This document shows positions 45,484 to 54,344 of a stretch of 64,000 nt of DNA, piece after piece; positions within the stretch are counted from its first letter, which is position 1; each line of letters starts with the position of its first letter. The notes under the pieces were generated by a model. The model was not told the origin of the DNA and ran no database searches. It was given only the letters and a program-made list of their open reading frames with translations. This DNA is from Verrucomicrobiota bacterium. Its GTDB lineage: Bacteria > Verrucomicrobiota > Kiritimatiellia > SS1-B-03-39 > UBA6053. The DNA lies in contig JAFIGC010000001.1 of the NCBI GenBank assembly GCA_020831635.1, positions 1 to 64,000 on the forward strand. The letters are read 5' to 3'. The position numbers and the translations under genes are program-made.

Positions 45484-46824
45484 TCAGACCTTTGTTTGAT
45501 GGTGGCGTAATTGCAGGAAAAGGCGTATGCTCATGGTGAACGCGGCGGTTCCGAGTCCAATGCCCAAGCCGATCCAGAAGCCGGTGACACCCATTTCCAT
45601 GTGCTTGCCCAAGAAAATGCCGGTAGGGAATCCGATGATCCAATATCCGACCGCGCCCAGGAGCGTGGGCACGGTGATGTCTTTCATGGCCCGCAAGGCG
45701 CCAATGCTGACCACTTGAATGCCGTCAAAGAGTTGGAAAATCCCGGCGATGGTGAGCAGGGAAACGGTGAGGCGGATGAGTTCGGGATCCGGGGTAAACG
45801 CGCGGGCAATTTCCCGCCCGAAGGTGAGATAAATGACGGCAAACCCCAACATGGTGATGACCGTGAGGAATTGTGCGCCGAGGATTTGGGTCTGACAGCG
45901 TTCCACCTGCCCGGCCCCCAAGGCGTGTCCCACGCGAATGCCCAAGGCTCCGGAAAGTCCCATGGGCAACATAAACGTAATGGATGCACAGGTGAGTGCG
46001 ATTTGGTGTGCGGCCATGGGCTGAGGCCCCAGACGTCCGATCATCAGGGCGCAGGCCGCAAAAGCGCCAAATTCCATGAGAAGCTGGGCGGTAATGGGCG
46101 CCGAAAGCCGGAACAGCTCCCGCAGATCATGAAGGCGCAAGCGTTCCACCCAAATTTTGGGAATGGAATCGGCAAGGGTGATGGAGCGCCGAAGATAAAT
46201 GGCCATGGCAATGAGGGTGGCCAACCGGGCGAGGAACGTCGCCAGACCGGCTCCGGTGATTCCCAAGGCGGGAAAACCGGCCAGGCCAAAAATCAGGAAC
46301 GCATTCAAGACGATGTTCAGCAAAACCCCCGCAAGTTGAATCCAAAACACCGGCCAGGGATGGTTCTTGGACTCGGCAAAGCTTTTCATCACCATCACCG
46401 GCATCATGAAGGTCAAGGAACCCGCCACCCATTTCAAATAGCCCGGCAATACCCGCATCACTTCCGGGGGTTGACCCAAATGATGCATCAATGGGAACCC
46501 CAGAATCATGGTCAGACACACCGTCAAACCAATCACAAGTGACCATGCCAAAGCGTGGCGCAAGGCTTCGGCGGCATTTTTGGGCAAATTCGAACCGTGG
46601 GCATGGGACACTTGGACGGAAACCGCGACGGAGAGACCAATGCCAAGCACCATGGTCAGGTGCATGAGGATGTTCATAAAAGCGGCGGCGGCCAACTCGA
46701 CCGTGCCCACGCGACCGATCATGAGGGTGTCGCTGAGTCCCAGCAACATTTGTCCCACATGACTGGAGATGATGGGAAAGGCCAGTTTCAAGGTTTGCTT
46801 GTTTTCGTGAATGAGTGTTTTCAT
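45484..46824 (-). CDS. MATE-family multidrug/Na+ antiporter
   Basis: The 446-residue protein has twelve hydrophobic segments in two related halves, as in NorM/DinF transporters. Examples are LKLAFPIISSHVGQMLLGLSDTLMIGRVG near the start and APITAQLLMEFGAFAACALMIGRLGPQPMAAHQIALT at the start of the second half. MATE pumps export cationic drugs and metabolites using Na+ or H+ gradients in the inner membrane. The ATG at 46824 begins MKTLIHENKQ; in-frame codons upstream belong to a terminator hairpin. The gene has no usual ribosome site: an intrinsic terminator ends 3 bp before the start codon. Confidence 0.93.
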   Translation of the reverse strand: MKTLIHENKQTLKLAFPIISSHVGQMLLGLSDTLMIGRVGTVELAAAAFMNILMHLTMVLGIGLSVAVSVQVSHAHGSNLPKNAAEALRHALAWSLVIGLTVCLTMILGFPLMHHLGQPPEVMRVLPGYLKWVAGSLTFMMPVMVMKSFAESKNHPWPVFWIQLAGVLLNIVLNAFLIFGLAGFPALGITGAGLATFLARLATLIAMAIYLRRSITLADSIPKIWVERLRLHDLRELFRLSAPITAQLLMEFGAFAACALMIGRLGPQPMAAHQIALTCASITFMLPMGLSGALGIRVGHALGAGQVERCQTQILGAQFLTVITMLGFAVIYLTFGREIARAFTPDPELIRLTVSLLTIAGIFQLFDGIQVVSIGALRAMKDITVPTLLGAVGYWIIGFPTGIFLGKHMEMGVTGFWIGLGIGLGTAAFTMSIRLFLQLRHHQTKV

Positions 46825-46827
46825 GGC

Positions 46828-46858
46828 AAAAAAAAAACCGCCGGGATACGGCGGTTTT
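46828..46858 (-). terminator. Intrinsic terminator touching the MATE start codon
   Basis: Read on the minus strand, AAAACCGCCG and CGGCGGTTTT form a 10-bp stem around TATCC, followed by a run of ten T and then GCC-ATG of the MATE gene. It ends the small ORF 46883-46975 and would stop transcription before the MATE gene unless it is read through or the gene has its own start within it. It is a candidate attenuator. Confidence 0.75.
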
Positions 46859-46882
46859 GGAACGGAGAAAATCAAAATGACT

Positions 46883-46975
46883 TCAGTCCATGAACCTGCC
46901 GAATGCAGACACCCTTACGCGGATCGCAAGACGTACGATCTGGGAAGCGTGAAAGATGAAGGTGGACTTGTTCAT
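46883..46975 (-). CDS. 30-residue small ORF upstream of MATE gene
   Basis: The peptide begins MNKSTFIFHASQIVRLAIRV and ends in FGRFMD, basic and hydrophobic, with a TGA stop 25 bp before the terminator. A GGGAG sequence lies about 12 bp before the ATG. The order promoter region, short ORF, terminator, MATE gene is that of leader-peptide attenuators; a free-standing small protein is also possible. Coding status rests on context and is not certain. I recognise no family. Confidence 0.45.
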   Translation of the reverse strand: MNKSTFIFHASQIVRLAIRVRVSAFGRFMD

Positions 46976-47031
46976 GGGTAGTGAATCTCCCAATACAAAA
47001 GCCGAATCATAAAAACAACCCCAAAAAAGAT

Positions 47032-47046
47032 TTCCGAGGCTCGGAA
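47032..47046. promoter_or_regulatory. Palindrome 1 upstream of MATE leader
   Basis: TTCCGA-GGC-TCGGAA has perfect 6-bp arms. A second copy (47063-47077) has the same arms. Their centres are 31 bp apart, three helical turns, so two dimers would sit on the same face of the DNA. Position fits control of the small ORF/MATE unit on the minus strand. Confidence 0.55.
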
Positions 47047-47062
47047 GGTCTGACAAAATGGG

Positions 47063-47077
47063 TTCCGACGGTCGGAA
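47063..47077. promoter_or_regulatory. Palindrome 2 upstream of MATE leader
   Basis: TTCCGA-CGG-TCGGAA is the partner of the palindrome at 47032-47046, with identical arms and a different centre. No regulator gene is adjacent. Confidence 0.55.
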
Positions 47078-47111
47078 AAACCAATGAAACGGTATCCGAA
47101 TGACTTTGTCC

Positions 47112-47491
47112 GGAGTAAAGTGCGCGGCGAAGCCGCTTTGGAGTGCGTGTAGCGAGCCCCGCGAAGCTACCGCTTTTCCCGCGGCCAGGGGGGAAGGCCG
47201 GTCATGTGGCAAGGGCACTGCAAAGCGGTAGCTTCGTTGCACTCGCTACCGCACTCCAAAGACGCTTCGCGTCGCAAATCCACCGCATTCCCATGCCATA
47301 CTTTATGTCTGGAGTAAGGAGCGCGGCGAAGCCGCTTTGGAGTGCGTGTAGCGAGCACCGCGAAGCTACCGCTTTTCCCCTGCCGAGCGAAAAGGCCGGT
47401 CATGTGGCAAGTGCTTTGCAAAGCGGTAGCTTCGTTGCACTCGCTACACGCACTCCAAAGACGCTTCGCGTCTCAAATCCACCGCACTCGC
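47112..47491. repeat. Tandem 199-bp repeat, each copy a long hairpin
   Basis: Copy 1 (about 47112-47291) and copy 2 (about 47311-47491) are nearly identical in order. Each holds GCGGCGAAGCCGCTTTGGAG, a GTAGCGAGC unit and GCGAAGCTACCGCTTTT, then near its end the complementary units AAAGCGGTAGCTTCG, GCACTCGCTAC and CACTCCAAAGACGCTTCGCG. So each copy can fold on itself. It lies in the divergent spacer between the MATE leader and the efflux operon (46976-47594). No ORF with coding character is seen. Confidence 0.8.
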
Positions 47492-47594
47492 ACATCAGAA
47501 TTTTCCCCGAATTCGGGTTGCCATTTTTTAAAAGGCATATATTGGATAAGACATATCCGATAATTTTTTTTGTTCTATATTTTTGGGTGGTTTT

Positions 47595-49970
47595 ATGCGC
47601 GCGATTTTTTCAATTTTTTTTGTCTGGCTCTCTTTGGCCGTTCCGCTGATGGCGGATACGATCACGGTTGCGGTGGTGTTTGACGGGCCGGGTTGGTATT
47701 TTGATGAATTGACGGATTTGGTGCGGGAGGAGGCGGAAGCGCTTTCGAGGCGTCCGGTCCGGTTTTTGGTGGAGGATCGCTTCAATGCCCAATGGGACGC
47801 GGAACGTTTTGAGGAGGTGTTGGCATCCGCTCTTTCCGATCCGGAGGTGGATGTGGTGTTTGCGGCGGGGGTGATGGTGGCGCAAATTGCCGCGGAAGCG
47901 GATCGGGCCTTGCCCAAGCCGGTTTTGGCGGGCTATTTGCAGGATCCGTCGATGATCGATATCCCACTGACCGAATCGGGGGCCTCGGCAAAGCCCAATT
48001 TTGCGTTTGTGGTCAGCCATGAACGCATCCAACGCGATTTGGCGGAAATCCAAAGGCTGTTTCGTCCGCATCGGGTGGATGTATTGATGGATGAAGCGTT
48101 GGTGGCGGGGATGCGGCGGTTGGAGGATCATCGGAAGGCACTCGGGGCGTCGATTGGGGCGGATTTGAATCTGATCGCGGTGCGCGGAGATCCGGAGGAG
48201 GCGTTGAATTTGTTGCCGGAAGATGCCTCGGTGGTCTATGTGACCCCGATGTTGCGCATGGATGACGAAGCCCGCGACGCTTTATACGCGGGGTTGAATC
48301 GGCGGGAAATCAAAACGTTTGCGCTTTTGGGGCTCATTGACCTGCGCGTGGGGGCGTTGGCGGGTTTGACTTCTGTGGAGCAACCGCGTTTGGCGCGTCG
48401 CATGGCTTTGAACCTGTTGGCCATGGGGGAAGGGAGAAGCCCCGCGGAACTGCCGGCGGATTTGGCCGTGACCGAGCAATTGTTTCTCAACGAACGCGTC
48501 ATGCGCGAAGTGGGCTTTCGGCCTTCGGTGGGGGTATTGTTGCGGGCGAGGTTTCTTCAAGCCGACGAGGAAGGTGAGGGCGGGGTGCCGCTTACGCTTT
48601 CCGAGGCGATTTCCCGCGCATTGGAAAATCACATTCGCTTGGCGCAGGCCGATGCGGCCTTGCAGGGCGCCGAAGCGGATCGCCGACTCGCCCGGGGCGC
48701 CTTGGGTCCCCAGCTTGGTTTGGAGGGATCGTATCACCAGATTGATCGGGATCGGGCCGGGGCTTCGCTGGGGATTCAGCCCCGCAGTCGGCTGTCGGGA
48801 GGTGCGGTGCTTCGTCAGATGATTTATCAAGATGCCGCGTTCAGCCGTGTGCGTTCGGCCGGACGGTTGGAGGCGAGCCGGGCGTTCGAGATGGCCGAAG
48901 TGCGTTTGGATGTGGCCGCAGGGGTTTCGGAACGGTTTTTCGATGCGCTCAGCGCCCAGGCGTTGCTGCGGTTGGAGGCGGATCAATTGAACCGGATTCG
49001 GGATTTGCTGGCCCTGGCCCGCTTGCGGGTGGAGATCGGGCAAACGCCGCCGGAGGACGCCATGCGTTGGGAAGCGGAGGAGGCGGCGCAAATGGCTTCG
49101 CTTCTGTCCGCCGAAGCCCGAAACCGTGCCGCCCGCGCCGCCCTCAATCAAGCCATGGGCATGCCCGTGGAGCTGGAGTGGCGTATGCAAGCGGTGGAAT
49201 TGGCGGATACGGAAACGTATTTTCTGGATGAGCGTCTGACCTTTGCCACGGGGAGCATGCAGGTGATTCGGGCCCTGACCGGGTTTTGGTCGGATTTTGC
49301 CGTGGAAAACGCCCCGGGGTTGGAGGCGCTGGACGCGGCCATTGAAGCCGGTGAAATTGTCGCGGCCTCGAAGCAGCGGTCCCGTTTTCTCCCGGAAGTT
49401 GGCCTGCAAGCGCGGGTGGATCATGTCGTGGATCGCAGAACCGAGGGCCCGGACATGGGCGCGGCATTTGCTTCCGCGGGCTTGCCGGTCACCATGGAAG
49501 ATCCGCCCGAAAACGAGTGGTCGGTGGCGGTGGTGGCGGAAATTCCGTTGTTTGACAGCGGGGCGCGGCGGGCGGATCGCGACCGGGCCCGGGCGGATGT
49601 GCGGGGATTGCGGGCTTTGCGCGAAGAAGCGCGGCAACAGATTGAATTGGGGGTGGCGGACCGCTATTCCACCATCATGGCTTCGCAACCTGCGATTCGT
49701 CTGAACCGGATTCGCGCGGAAAAGGCCCGGGAATCCTTGGATTTGGTGCAGGAGCGCTATCAAAGCGGCACTGCCGGTATCGTGGAGGTGTTGGATGCGC
49801 AGGGACGGGCCTTTGCCGCCGAGCAAGCCGCCGTGATTGCGGTCAATCAATATCTCAAGGATCTCACGCAATTCCAGCGGGCCATTTCCTGGTTTGCCTG
49901 GTTGGCCTCCGAGGAGGCCAAGGAAAATTTGGTGGAAAGTTTGAAAACCTATTTGGAGTCCCGTCCATGA
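47595..49970 (+). CDS. TolC-like outer-membrane factor fused to N-terminal solute-binding-like domain
   Basis: The 791-residue protein starts with a signal peptide (MRAIFSIFFVWLSLAVPLMA). Residues about 22-315 resemble an ABC substrate-binding domain of the PF04392 type: VVFAAGVMVAQIAA, VYVTPMLRMDDEARDALYAGLNRREIKTFALLG and QPRLARRMALNLLAMGEG. Residues about 335-785 are an outer-membrane efflux protein, with LTLSEAISRALENHIRLAQADAAL, two long helical hairpins, and LVQERYQSGTAGIVEVLDAQGRAFAAEQA. TolC proteins are usually near 450 residues, so the extra half is a true fusion. It is first in a three-gene RND operon and overlaps the next gene by 4 bp (ATGA). The ATG at 47595 was chosen over an in-frame TTG at 47583. 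Confidence 0.88.
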   Translation: MRAIFSIFFVWLSLAVPLMADTITVAVVFDGPGWYFDELTDLVREEAEALSRRPVRFLVEDRFNAQWDAERFEEVLASALSDPEVDVVFAAGVMVAQIAAEADRALPKPVLAGYLQDPSMIDIPLTESGASAKPNFAFVVSHERIQRDLAEIQRLFRPHRVDVLMDEALVAGMRRLEDHRKALGASIGADLNLIAVRGDPEEALNLLPEDASVVYVTPMLRMDDEARDALYAGLNRREIKTFALLGLIDLRVGALAGLTSVEQPRLARRMALNLLAMGEGRSPAELPADLAVTEQLFLNERVMREVGFRPSVGVLLRARFLQADEEGEGGVPLTLSEAISRALENHIRLAQADAALQGAEADRRLARGALGPQLGLEGSYHQIDRDRAGASLGIQPRSRLSGGAVLRQMIYQDAAFSRVRSAGRLEASRAFEMAEVRLDVAAGVSERFFDALSAQALLRLEADQLNRIRDLLALARLRVEIGQTPPEDAMRWEAEEAAQMASLLSAEARNRAARAALNQAMGMPVELEWRMQAVELADTETYFLDERLTFATGSMQVIRALTGFWSDFAVENAPGLEALDAAIEAGEIVAASKQRSRFLPEVGLQARVDHVVDRRTEGPDMGAAFASAGLPVTMEDPPENEWSVAVVAEIPLFDSGARRADRDRARADVRGLRALREEARQQIELGVADRYSTIMASQPAIRLNRIRAEKARESLDLVQERYQSGTAGIVEVLDAQGRAFAAEQAAVIAVNQYLKDLTQFQRAISWFAWLASEEAKENLVESLKTYLESRP

Positions 49971-51076
49971 AATCGAAATCATCCAGATCGAAAGTGTTTG
50001 TTCGTGTTTTGTTTTCCGTACCCCTTTTGCTCATGTGGCAAGGTTGTGGAAGAAAACCAAGGGCCGTGGAGGTGCCGCCGCGTCCGGTGATGACGGAAGT
50101 CGTGGCGTCCCGGGCGGGGGGACGAAGCCGCACGTTTACAGGATATACCCGCGGCGAGGTGGAGACCCCGATCAGTTTCAGGGTCGATGGCGAAATCGCG
50201 GAATTGGTCGTGAATGCCGGGGATGAGGTGGAGGCGGGTGATTTCCTCGCCCGCATCGATACCACGGACCATGAATTGCAAGTGCGTCGCTTGGAAGCAC
50301 AGTTGTCGCTCACCGAAGTGCAGGTTCGACAGGCGCAGGCGGAATTCGATCGGGTCCAGGCTCTTTTCGAAGCCCGAAATGTCAGCCGCAGCGAGTATGA
50401 TCGGGCCGTATCGGCCCGCGACGCGGCCGAAGCCCAACGGGAAACGGCGTTGCAGGGTTTGAATTTTGCCCGTAGGCAGGTGGAACACGGCACATTGAAG
50501 GCCCCGCGGGCGGGCACGGTGATCGCGGTGCCCGCGAATGCATATCAGGCCGTGCGCGCGGGCACTCCGGTGGTGACGCTGCGGACGGATCGACAGATGG
50601 TTCTGGAGGTGACGGTCGCGGAAACCTTGGCCGGAGACCTGGAGATCGGTCAACTTGCGGAGGTTCGTTTGGAGGCCTTTCCGGGACAGACTTTCGAGGG
50701 GGAAATCAGCGAAATCAGTGGCGGATTGAGTGGGTTGTCGGCCCTACCGGTGCGGGTGCGCATGGTGGAAGCGCCGGAAGGGTTGCGCTCGGGACAGGCG
50801 GGGGAGGCCACGGTGTTTTTCACCGATGAGGGGCACGAAGGTGTTACCGTTCCGCTTTCGGCGGTCACGGGAGAGACGGGAGGGCGTCGCTTTGTCTGGG
50901 TCGTGGATCCGGAAGAGATGATCGTGCATCGTCGTGCCGTGGAAGTCGGTGGACTGGCGGGGGATCGTTTGGAGATTGTGGAGGGCTTGGACATCGGGGA
51001 ACGGATTGTGGTGCGCGGCGCCAACCGGCTTTCCGATGGACAGTCCGTACGCTTGGGGGCGGAGGTCTCGCCATGA
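49967..51076 (+). CDS. RND efflux periplasmic adaptor
   Basis: The 369-residue membrane-fusion protein has a hydrophobic leader ending LLLMWQGCGRK, possibly lipid-modified at the cysteine although the lipobox is weak. The lipoyl halves (ISFRVDGEIAELVVNAGDEVEAGDFLARID and LKAPRAGTVIAV) flank a coiled-coil hairpin (about 100-165). Beta-barrel and membrane-proximal domains follow (about 205-365). It bridges the RND permease and the outer-membrane factor. It overlaps both neighbours by 4 bp (ATGA at each end), a tightly coupled operon. Confidence 0.93.
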   Translation: MKSKSSRSKVFVRVLFSVPLLLMWQGCGRKPRAVEVPPRPVMTEVVASRAGGRSRTFTGYTRGEVETPISFRVDGEIAELVVNAGDEVEAGDFLARIDTTDHELQVRRLEAQLSLTEVQVRQAQAEFDRVQALFEARNVSRSEYDRAVSARDAAEAQRETALQGLNFARRQVEHGTLKAPRAGTVIAVPANAYQAVRAGTPVVTLRTDRQMVLEVTVAETLAGDLEIGQLAEVRLEAFPGQTFEGEISEISGGLSGLSALPVRVRMVEAPEGLRSGQAGEATVFFTDEGHEGVTVPLSAVTGETGGRRFVWVVDPEEMIVHRRAVEVGGLAGDRLEIVEGLDIGERIVVRGANRLSDGQSVRLGAEVSP

Positions 51077-54000
51077 ATCCGGCCGGATGGTGTATCAAAA
51101 ACAACCGTATTTCCATCGTGGCCCTGCTGATGATCGTCGTGGCGGGGATCGGCACGTACAGAACCATGCCCCGCTTGGAGGATCCGGAATTCACCATTCG
51201 CGAGGCGGTGGTGGTTACCGTGTTTCCCGGCGCGTCCCCGGAGCGGGTGGAGTCGCTGGTGACCGACAAGCTGGAAACCCGGGTTCGCGAATTGGCGGAG
51301 GTGGAGCGAGTTCAATCGCAGTCCCGAAGCAACGTGAGCATTCTCAACGTACGGATCAAGGACGATTACAGTGACTTGCAACCCATATGGCAAAAATTGC
51401 GCAACAAGGTCGCCGACGCGCGCCGGGAATTGCCCGAGGGGGTGAGCGCACCGGTGGTGCACGATGACTTTGGCGATGTGTTTGGCATTCTCCTGGCCTT
51501 GACCGGGGAGGATTTTACGGATCGGGAGTTGAAAGAGGCTGCCGAAGACCTTCGCGACCATTTCCGGCGGATTCCGGAGGTGGCCCGGATTGAATTGCAC
51601 GGCATTCAGGAGGAGCGCATTTATATTGAGATTTCCAACGCCCGTCTGGCCAATCTCGGGATCAGTCCGCACGCGTTGGCCCGCATCTTGCAAACGCAAA
51701 ATGCCATTACGCCGGGGGGAGATGCGGTGGTGGACGGCGAGCGGATCATCATCGAACCCACCGGAGAGTTCACATCACTGGAGGATCTGCGGCAAACCTC
51801 CATTCGCCTGCCCGGCGTGAATGAAGCGGTGCTGCTGGAAGATATCGCCGAGGTTCGTAGGGCGAGCGAAGATCCGCCCACCATGCAAAGCCGCTATCAA
51901 GGCCGGACCTCGGTTGTTTTGGCTTTGAGCATGGTTTCCGGCGAAAATATCATGCATTTGGGAGAAGCGGTACGGTCGGAAGCGGAGAAAATCCGGCAGA
52001 CCCTACCCGTGGGCATGGATTTGGAGGAACTGTACTTTCAACCGGATTACGTGGAGCGTTCCCTGGATGAGTTTATGATGAACCTGGGCATGGCCATTGT
52101 GTTCGTGTTTGTCACCATGTTGGTGTTCACGGGTTTGCGCACCGGGGTGATTGCCGGGGCGATTTTGCCGGTGGCGGTGCTGCTCTCGGTGGCCATGATG
52201 CCTTGGTTTGACGTCGAACTTGAAAAGGTTTCCATCGCCTCGCTGATCATTGCCCTTGGGCTTCTGGTATCAAACGGCATTGTCGTGAGCGAAAATATTT
52301 TGGTGCGATTGACCGATGGGGAGGATCGCCTGGACGCGGCCCGGGGGGCGGTCAAGGAATTGGCGTTTCCGATGTTGGCCTCGCAGTTGACCACGATTTT
52401 CGCCTTCATGCCCATCGCCACCGCGCAGTCGGAGGTGGGGGAGTACTGTCGGTCCCTCTTCGTCGTGGTCGCCATCGCCCTGTTGGGTTCCTGGGCCTTG
52501 GCCTTGACCTTCACCCCTTTCCTGAGTTATTTTTTCCAACGCCCGGAAAAGAAAAAGGCCGACGGGGGAGGGCGGGGCCTGCGATTGTATCGACGCATTT
52601 TGCTGGCCGGGCTGCGTCACCGCTATGCGGTGGCGGGCGGTGTGGGACTGGCCACGGTGTTGGCCATTTGGGCCTTCGGGTTCATCCCCACGGTGTTTTT
52701 TCCGCCCCTGGAGCGGGAAATGTTTTTGGTGGAATTGCAATTGCCGCATGGCAGTGACATCTCCGTAACCCGCGAACGGGTCCTCGAGGTGGAATCCTTG
52801 CTGCGGGAGCAGTCCGAAGTGGTTTCCGTGGGGGCCATGATCGGCTCCGGGGGGCCGCGCTGGTATTTGGCGTTGGCGCCGGAACAGGCCAACCCCGCCT
52901 ACGCCATGCTGATGGTGCAAACGGAAACCCCGCAACAGGTCGAAGGCCTTTTGCCGCGACTGCGGGAACGCATTGAGGAGATGCAACCCGAAGTTCGGGC
53001 CCAGGTCCGGCGGCTGGAAATGGGACCGCCGGTGGGCTCGCCCATCCAAGTGCGCATTTTCGGGGACGATTTGGAAACCTTGTACGATGCCGCCGATCAG
53101 GTGAAAGTCCTGCTTGCCGAAACCCGGGGCATCTACAATTTGCACGATGACTGGGGCGAATGGACCAAAAAAATGGTGGTGGATGTGAACCAGCAGCAGG
53201 CCAAACGCGCGGGGTTGTCCAGTCAGGACATCTCGCTGTCCCTGCTCACGCAAATGTCGGGCTTGCCGGTGACGGAATTCCGCGAAGGCGGCGAATTGAT
53301 TCCGGTGATCATGCGATCATCCGGCGCGTCCCGCGAAAATTTGGCGGGATTGGAAAACCTGCACGTGTATTCCTTTCTGACGGGACAAAGCGTACCCCTC
53401 GAGCAGGTGGCCCAAACCCGGCTCACTTGGCAACCCAGCAACATCCGACGGCGCAATGCCACCCGAACCCTGACGCTGAAAGCGGACGTGGCCGGGAGAT
53501 TCTCCAGCGACGCCCTGGAAGAAATTCGTCCCCAACTCGAGACCCTGACCGCATCCCGGGATTGGCCGGCGGGGTATGGGTATGAAATTGGCGGTGAAAG
53601 CGAGGAAAGCGACCGGGCCCAGCAATCGATTCTGGAGGGCGTGGGGCCTGCGGCGGGTTTGCTGTTCATGGTGTTGCTGGTGCAGTTCAATTCAGTGCGG
53701 GCCACCATTGTGATTCTGCTTTCGATTTTTCCGATGATGATTGGCATTACGCCGGGCATGCTGCTGACGCGAACGCCGTTTGGCTTTATGGCCATGCTCG
53801 GGTTGATCAGTCTGGCCGGAATCATCGTCAACAATGCCATCCTGCTGTTGGATCGGGTACGCACCGAAGAAGGCGAGGGGCTTGCCCCCGCCGAAGCTTT
53901 GGTAACCGCCTCCGTGAAGCGATTGCGGCCCATTTTGTTAATGGCCTTCACGGCCATGATCGGACTCTTGCCCCTGGCGGTATTGGGCGGCGCGTTGTGG

Positions 54001-54180
54001 ACACCCATGGCCAACGTTATGATTTTCGGCCTGCTCACCGCCAGTGTGCTGGGGCTGGTGCTAACCCCGGTACTGCACGCGGTTTTCCATCGGATTACCT
54101 TCACGGCTGATTTTTTCAATGACTTCCCAAACATTCAGCAAAGGGATGCTGGAAGAAAGCATATTTCCCATTCAAACTGA
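51073..54180 (+). CDS. RND efflux permease lacking the TM4 aspartate pair
   Basis: The 1035-residue permease has the AcrB plan: TM1, a large periplasmic loop (about 30-330), TM2-6, TM7, a second loop (about 550-850) and TM8-12. In TM4, AcrB-type pumps carry two aspartates used for proton relay (D407 and D408, IGLLVDDAIVVVEN). Here the segment is LGLLVSNGIVVSENI, so the positions are Ser400 and Asn401. In TM10, IIVNNAILLLDR takes the place of the AcrB lysine segment. The pump may use other residues or another coupling. The rest of the fold looks intact and the length is full. Substrate unknown. Confidence 0.93.
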   Translation: MNPAGWCIKNNRISIVALLMIVVAGIGTYRTMPRLEDPEFTIREAVVVTVFPGASPERVESLVTDKLETRVRELAEVERVQSQSRSNVSILNVRIKDDYSDLQPIWQKLRNKVADARRELPEGVSAPVVHDDFGDVFGILLALTGEDFTDRELKEAAEDLRDHFRRIPEVARIELHGIQEERIYIEISNARLANLGISPHALARILQTQNAITPGGDAVVDGERIIIEPTGEFTSLEDLRQTSIRLPGVNEAVLLEDIAEVRRASEDPPTMQSRYQGRTSVVLALSMVSGENIMHLGEAVRSEAEKIRQTLPVGMDLEELYFQPDYVERSLDEFMMNLGMAIVFVFVTMLVFTGLRTGVIAGAILPVAVLLSVAMMPWFDVELEKVSIASLIIALGLLVSNGIVVSENILVRLTDGEDRLDAARGAVKELAFPMLASQLTTIFAFMPIATAQSEVGEYCRSLFVVVAIALLGSWALALTFTPFLSYFFQRPEKKKADGGGRGLRLYRRILLAGLRHRYAVAGGVGLATVLAIWAFGFIPTVFFPPLEREMFLVELQLPHGSDISVTRERVLEVESLLREQSEVVSVGAMIGSGGPRWYLALAPEQANPAYAMLMVQTETPQQVEGLLPRLRERIEEMQPEVRAQVRRLEMGPPVGSPIQVRIFGDDLETLYDAADQVKVLLAETRGIYNLHDDWGEWTKKMVVDVNQQQAKRAGLSSQDISLSLLTQMSGLPVTEFREGGELIPVIMRSSGASRENLAGLENLHVYSFLTGQSVPLEQVAQTRLTWQPSNIRRRNATRTLTLKADVAGRFSSDALEEIRPQLETLTASRDWPAGYGYEIGGESEESDRAQQSILEGVGPAAGLLFMVLLVQFNSVRATIVILLSIFPMMIGITPGMLLTRTPFGFMAMLGLISLAGIIVNNAILLLDRVRTEEGEGLAPAEALVTASVKRLRPILLMAFTAMIGLLPLAVLGGALWTPMANVMIFGLLTASVLGLVLTPVLHAVFHRITFTADFFNDFPNIQQRDAGRKHISHSN

Positions 54181-54214
54181 ATCCGAACTGAAATGAAAAC
54201 TTTGGATTTGGATT

Positions 54215-54244
54215 CCAACGGATGGCTTTGCCGTCCAACGGATG
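54215..54244. repeat. CGGAT-family repeat in the 54181-54344 spacer
   Basis: The copy runs from CCAACGGATGG to CAACGGATG around a TTTGCCG core, matching the copy at 37783-37810 and the inner arms at 37832-38353. More isolated AACGGAT units follow at about 54275 (inverted, AATCCGTT), 54304 and 54332. It separates the convergent ends of the efflux operon and the TPR gene; no gene is seen. Confidence 0.65.
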
Positions 54245-54344
54245 TTTTTTGAGCAAAATCGATTATAACCTGAATCCGTTGGTTCTTTTTATGATCGGTT
54301 GTGAACGGATTGCCGCATTATAGTACTCTGTAAACGGATTCGGA

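Noticed and set aside
46976..47242. Upstream extension of the small ORF to 120 codons
   Set aside because: The added part lies in repeat and palindrome DNA with no coding character, and the ATG at 46975 has its own GGGAG site.
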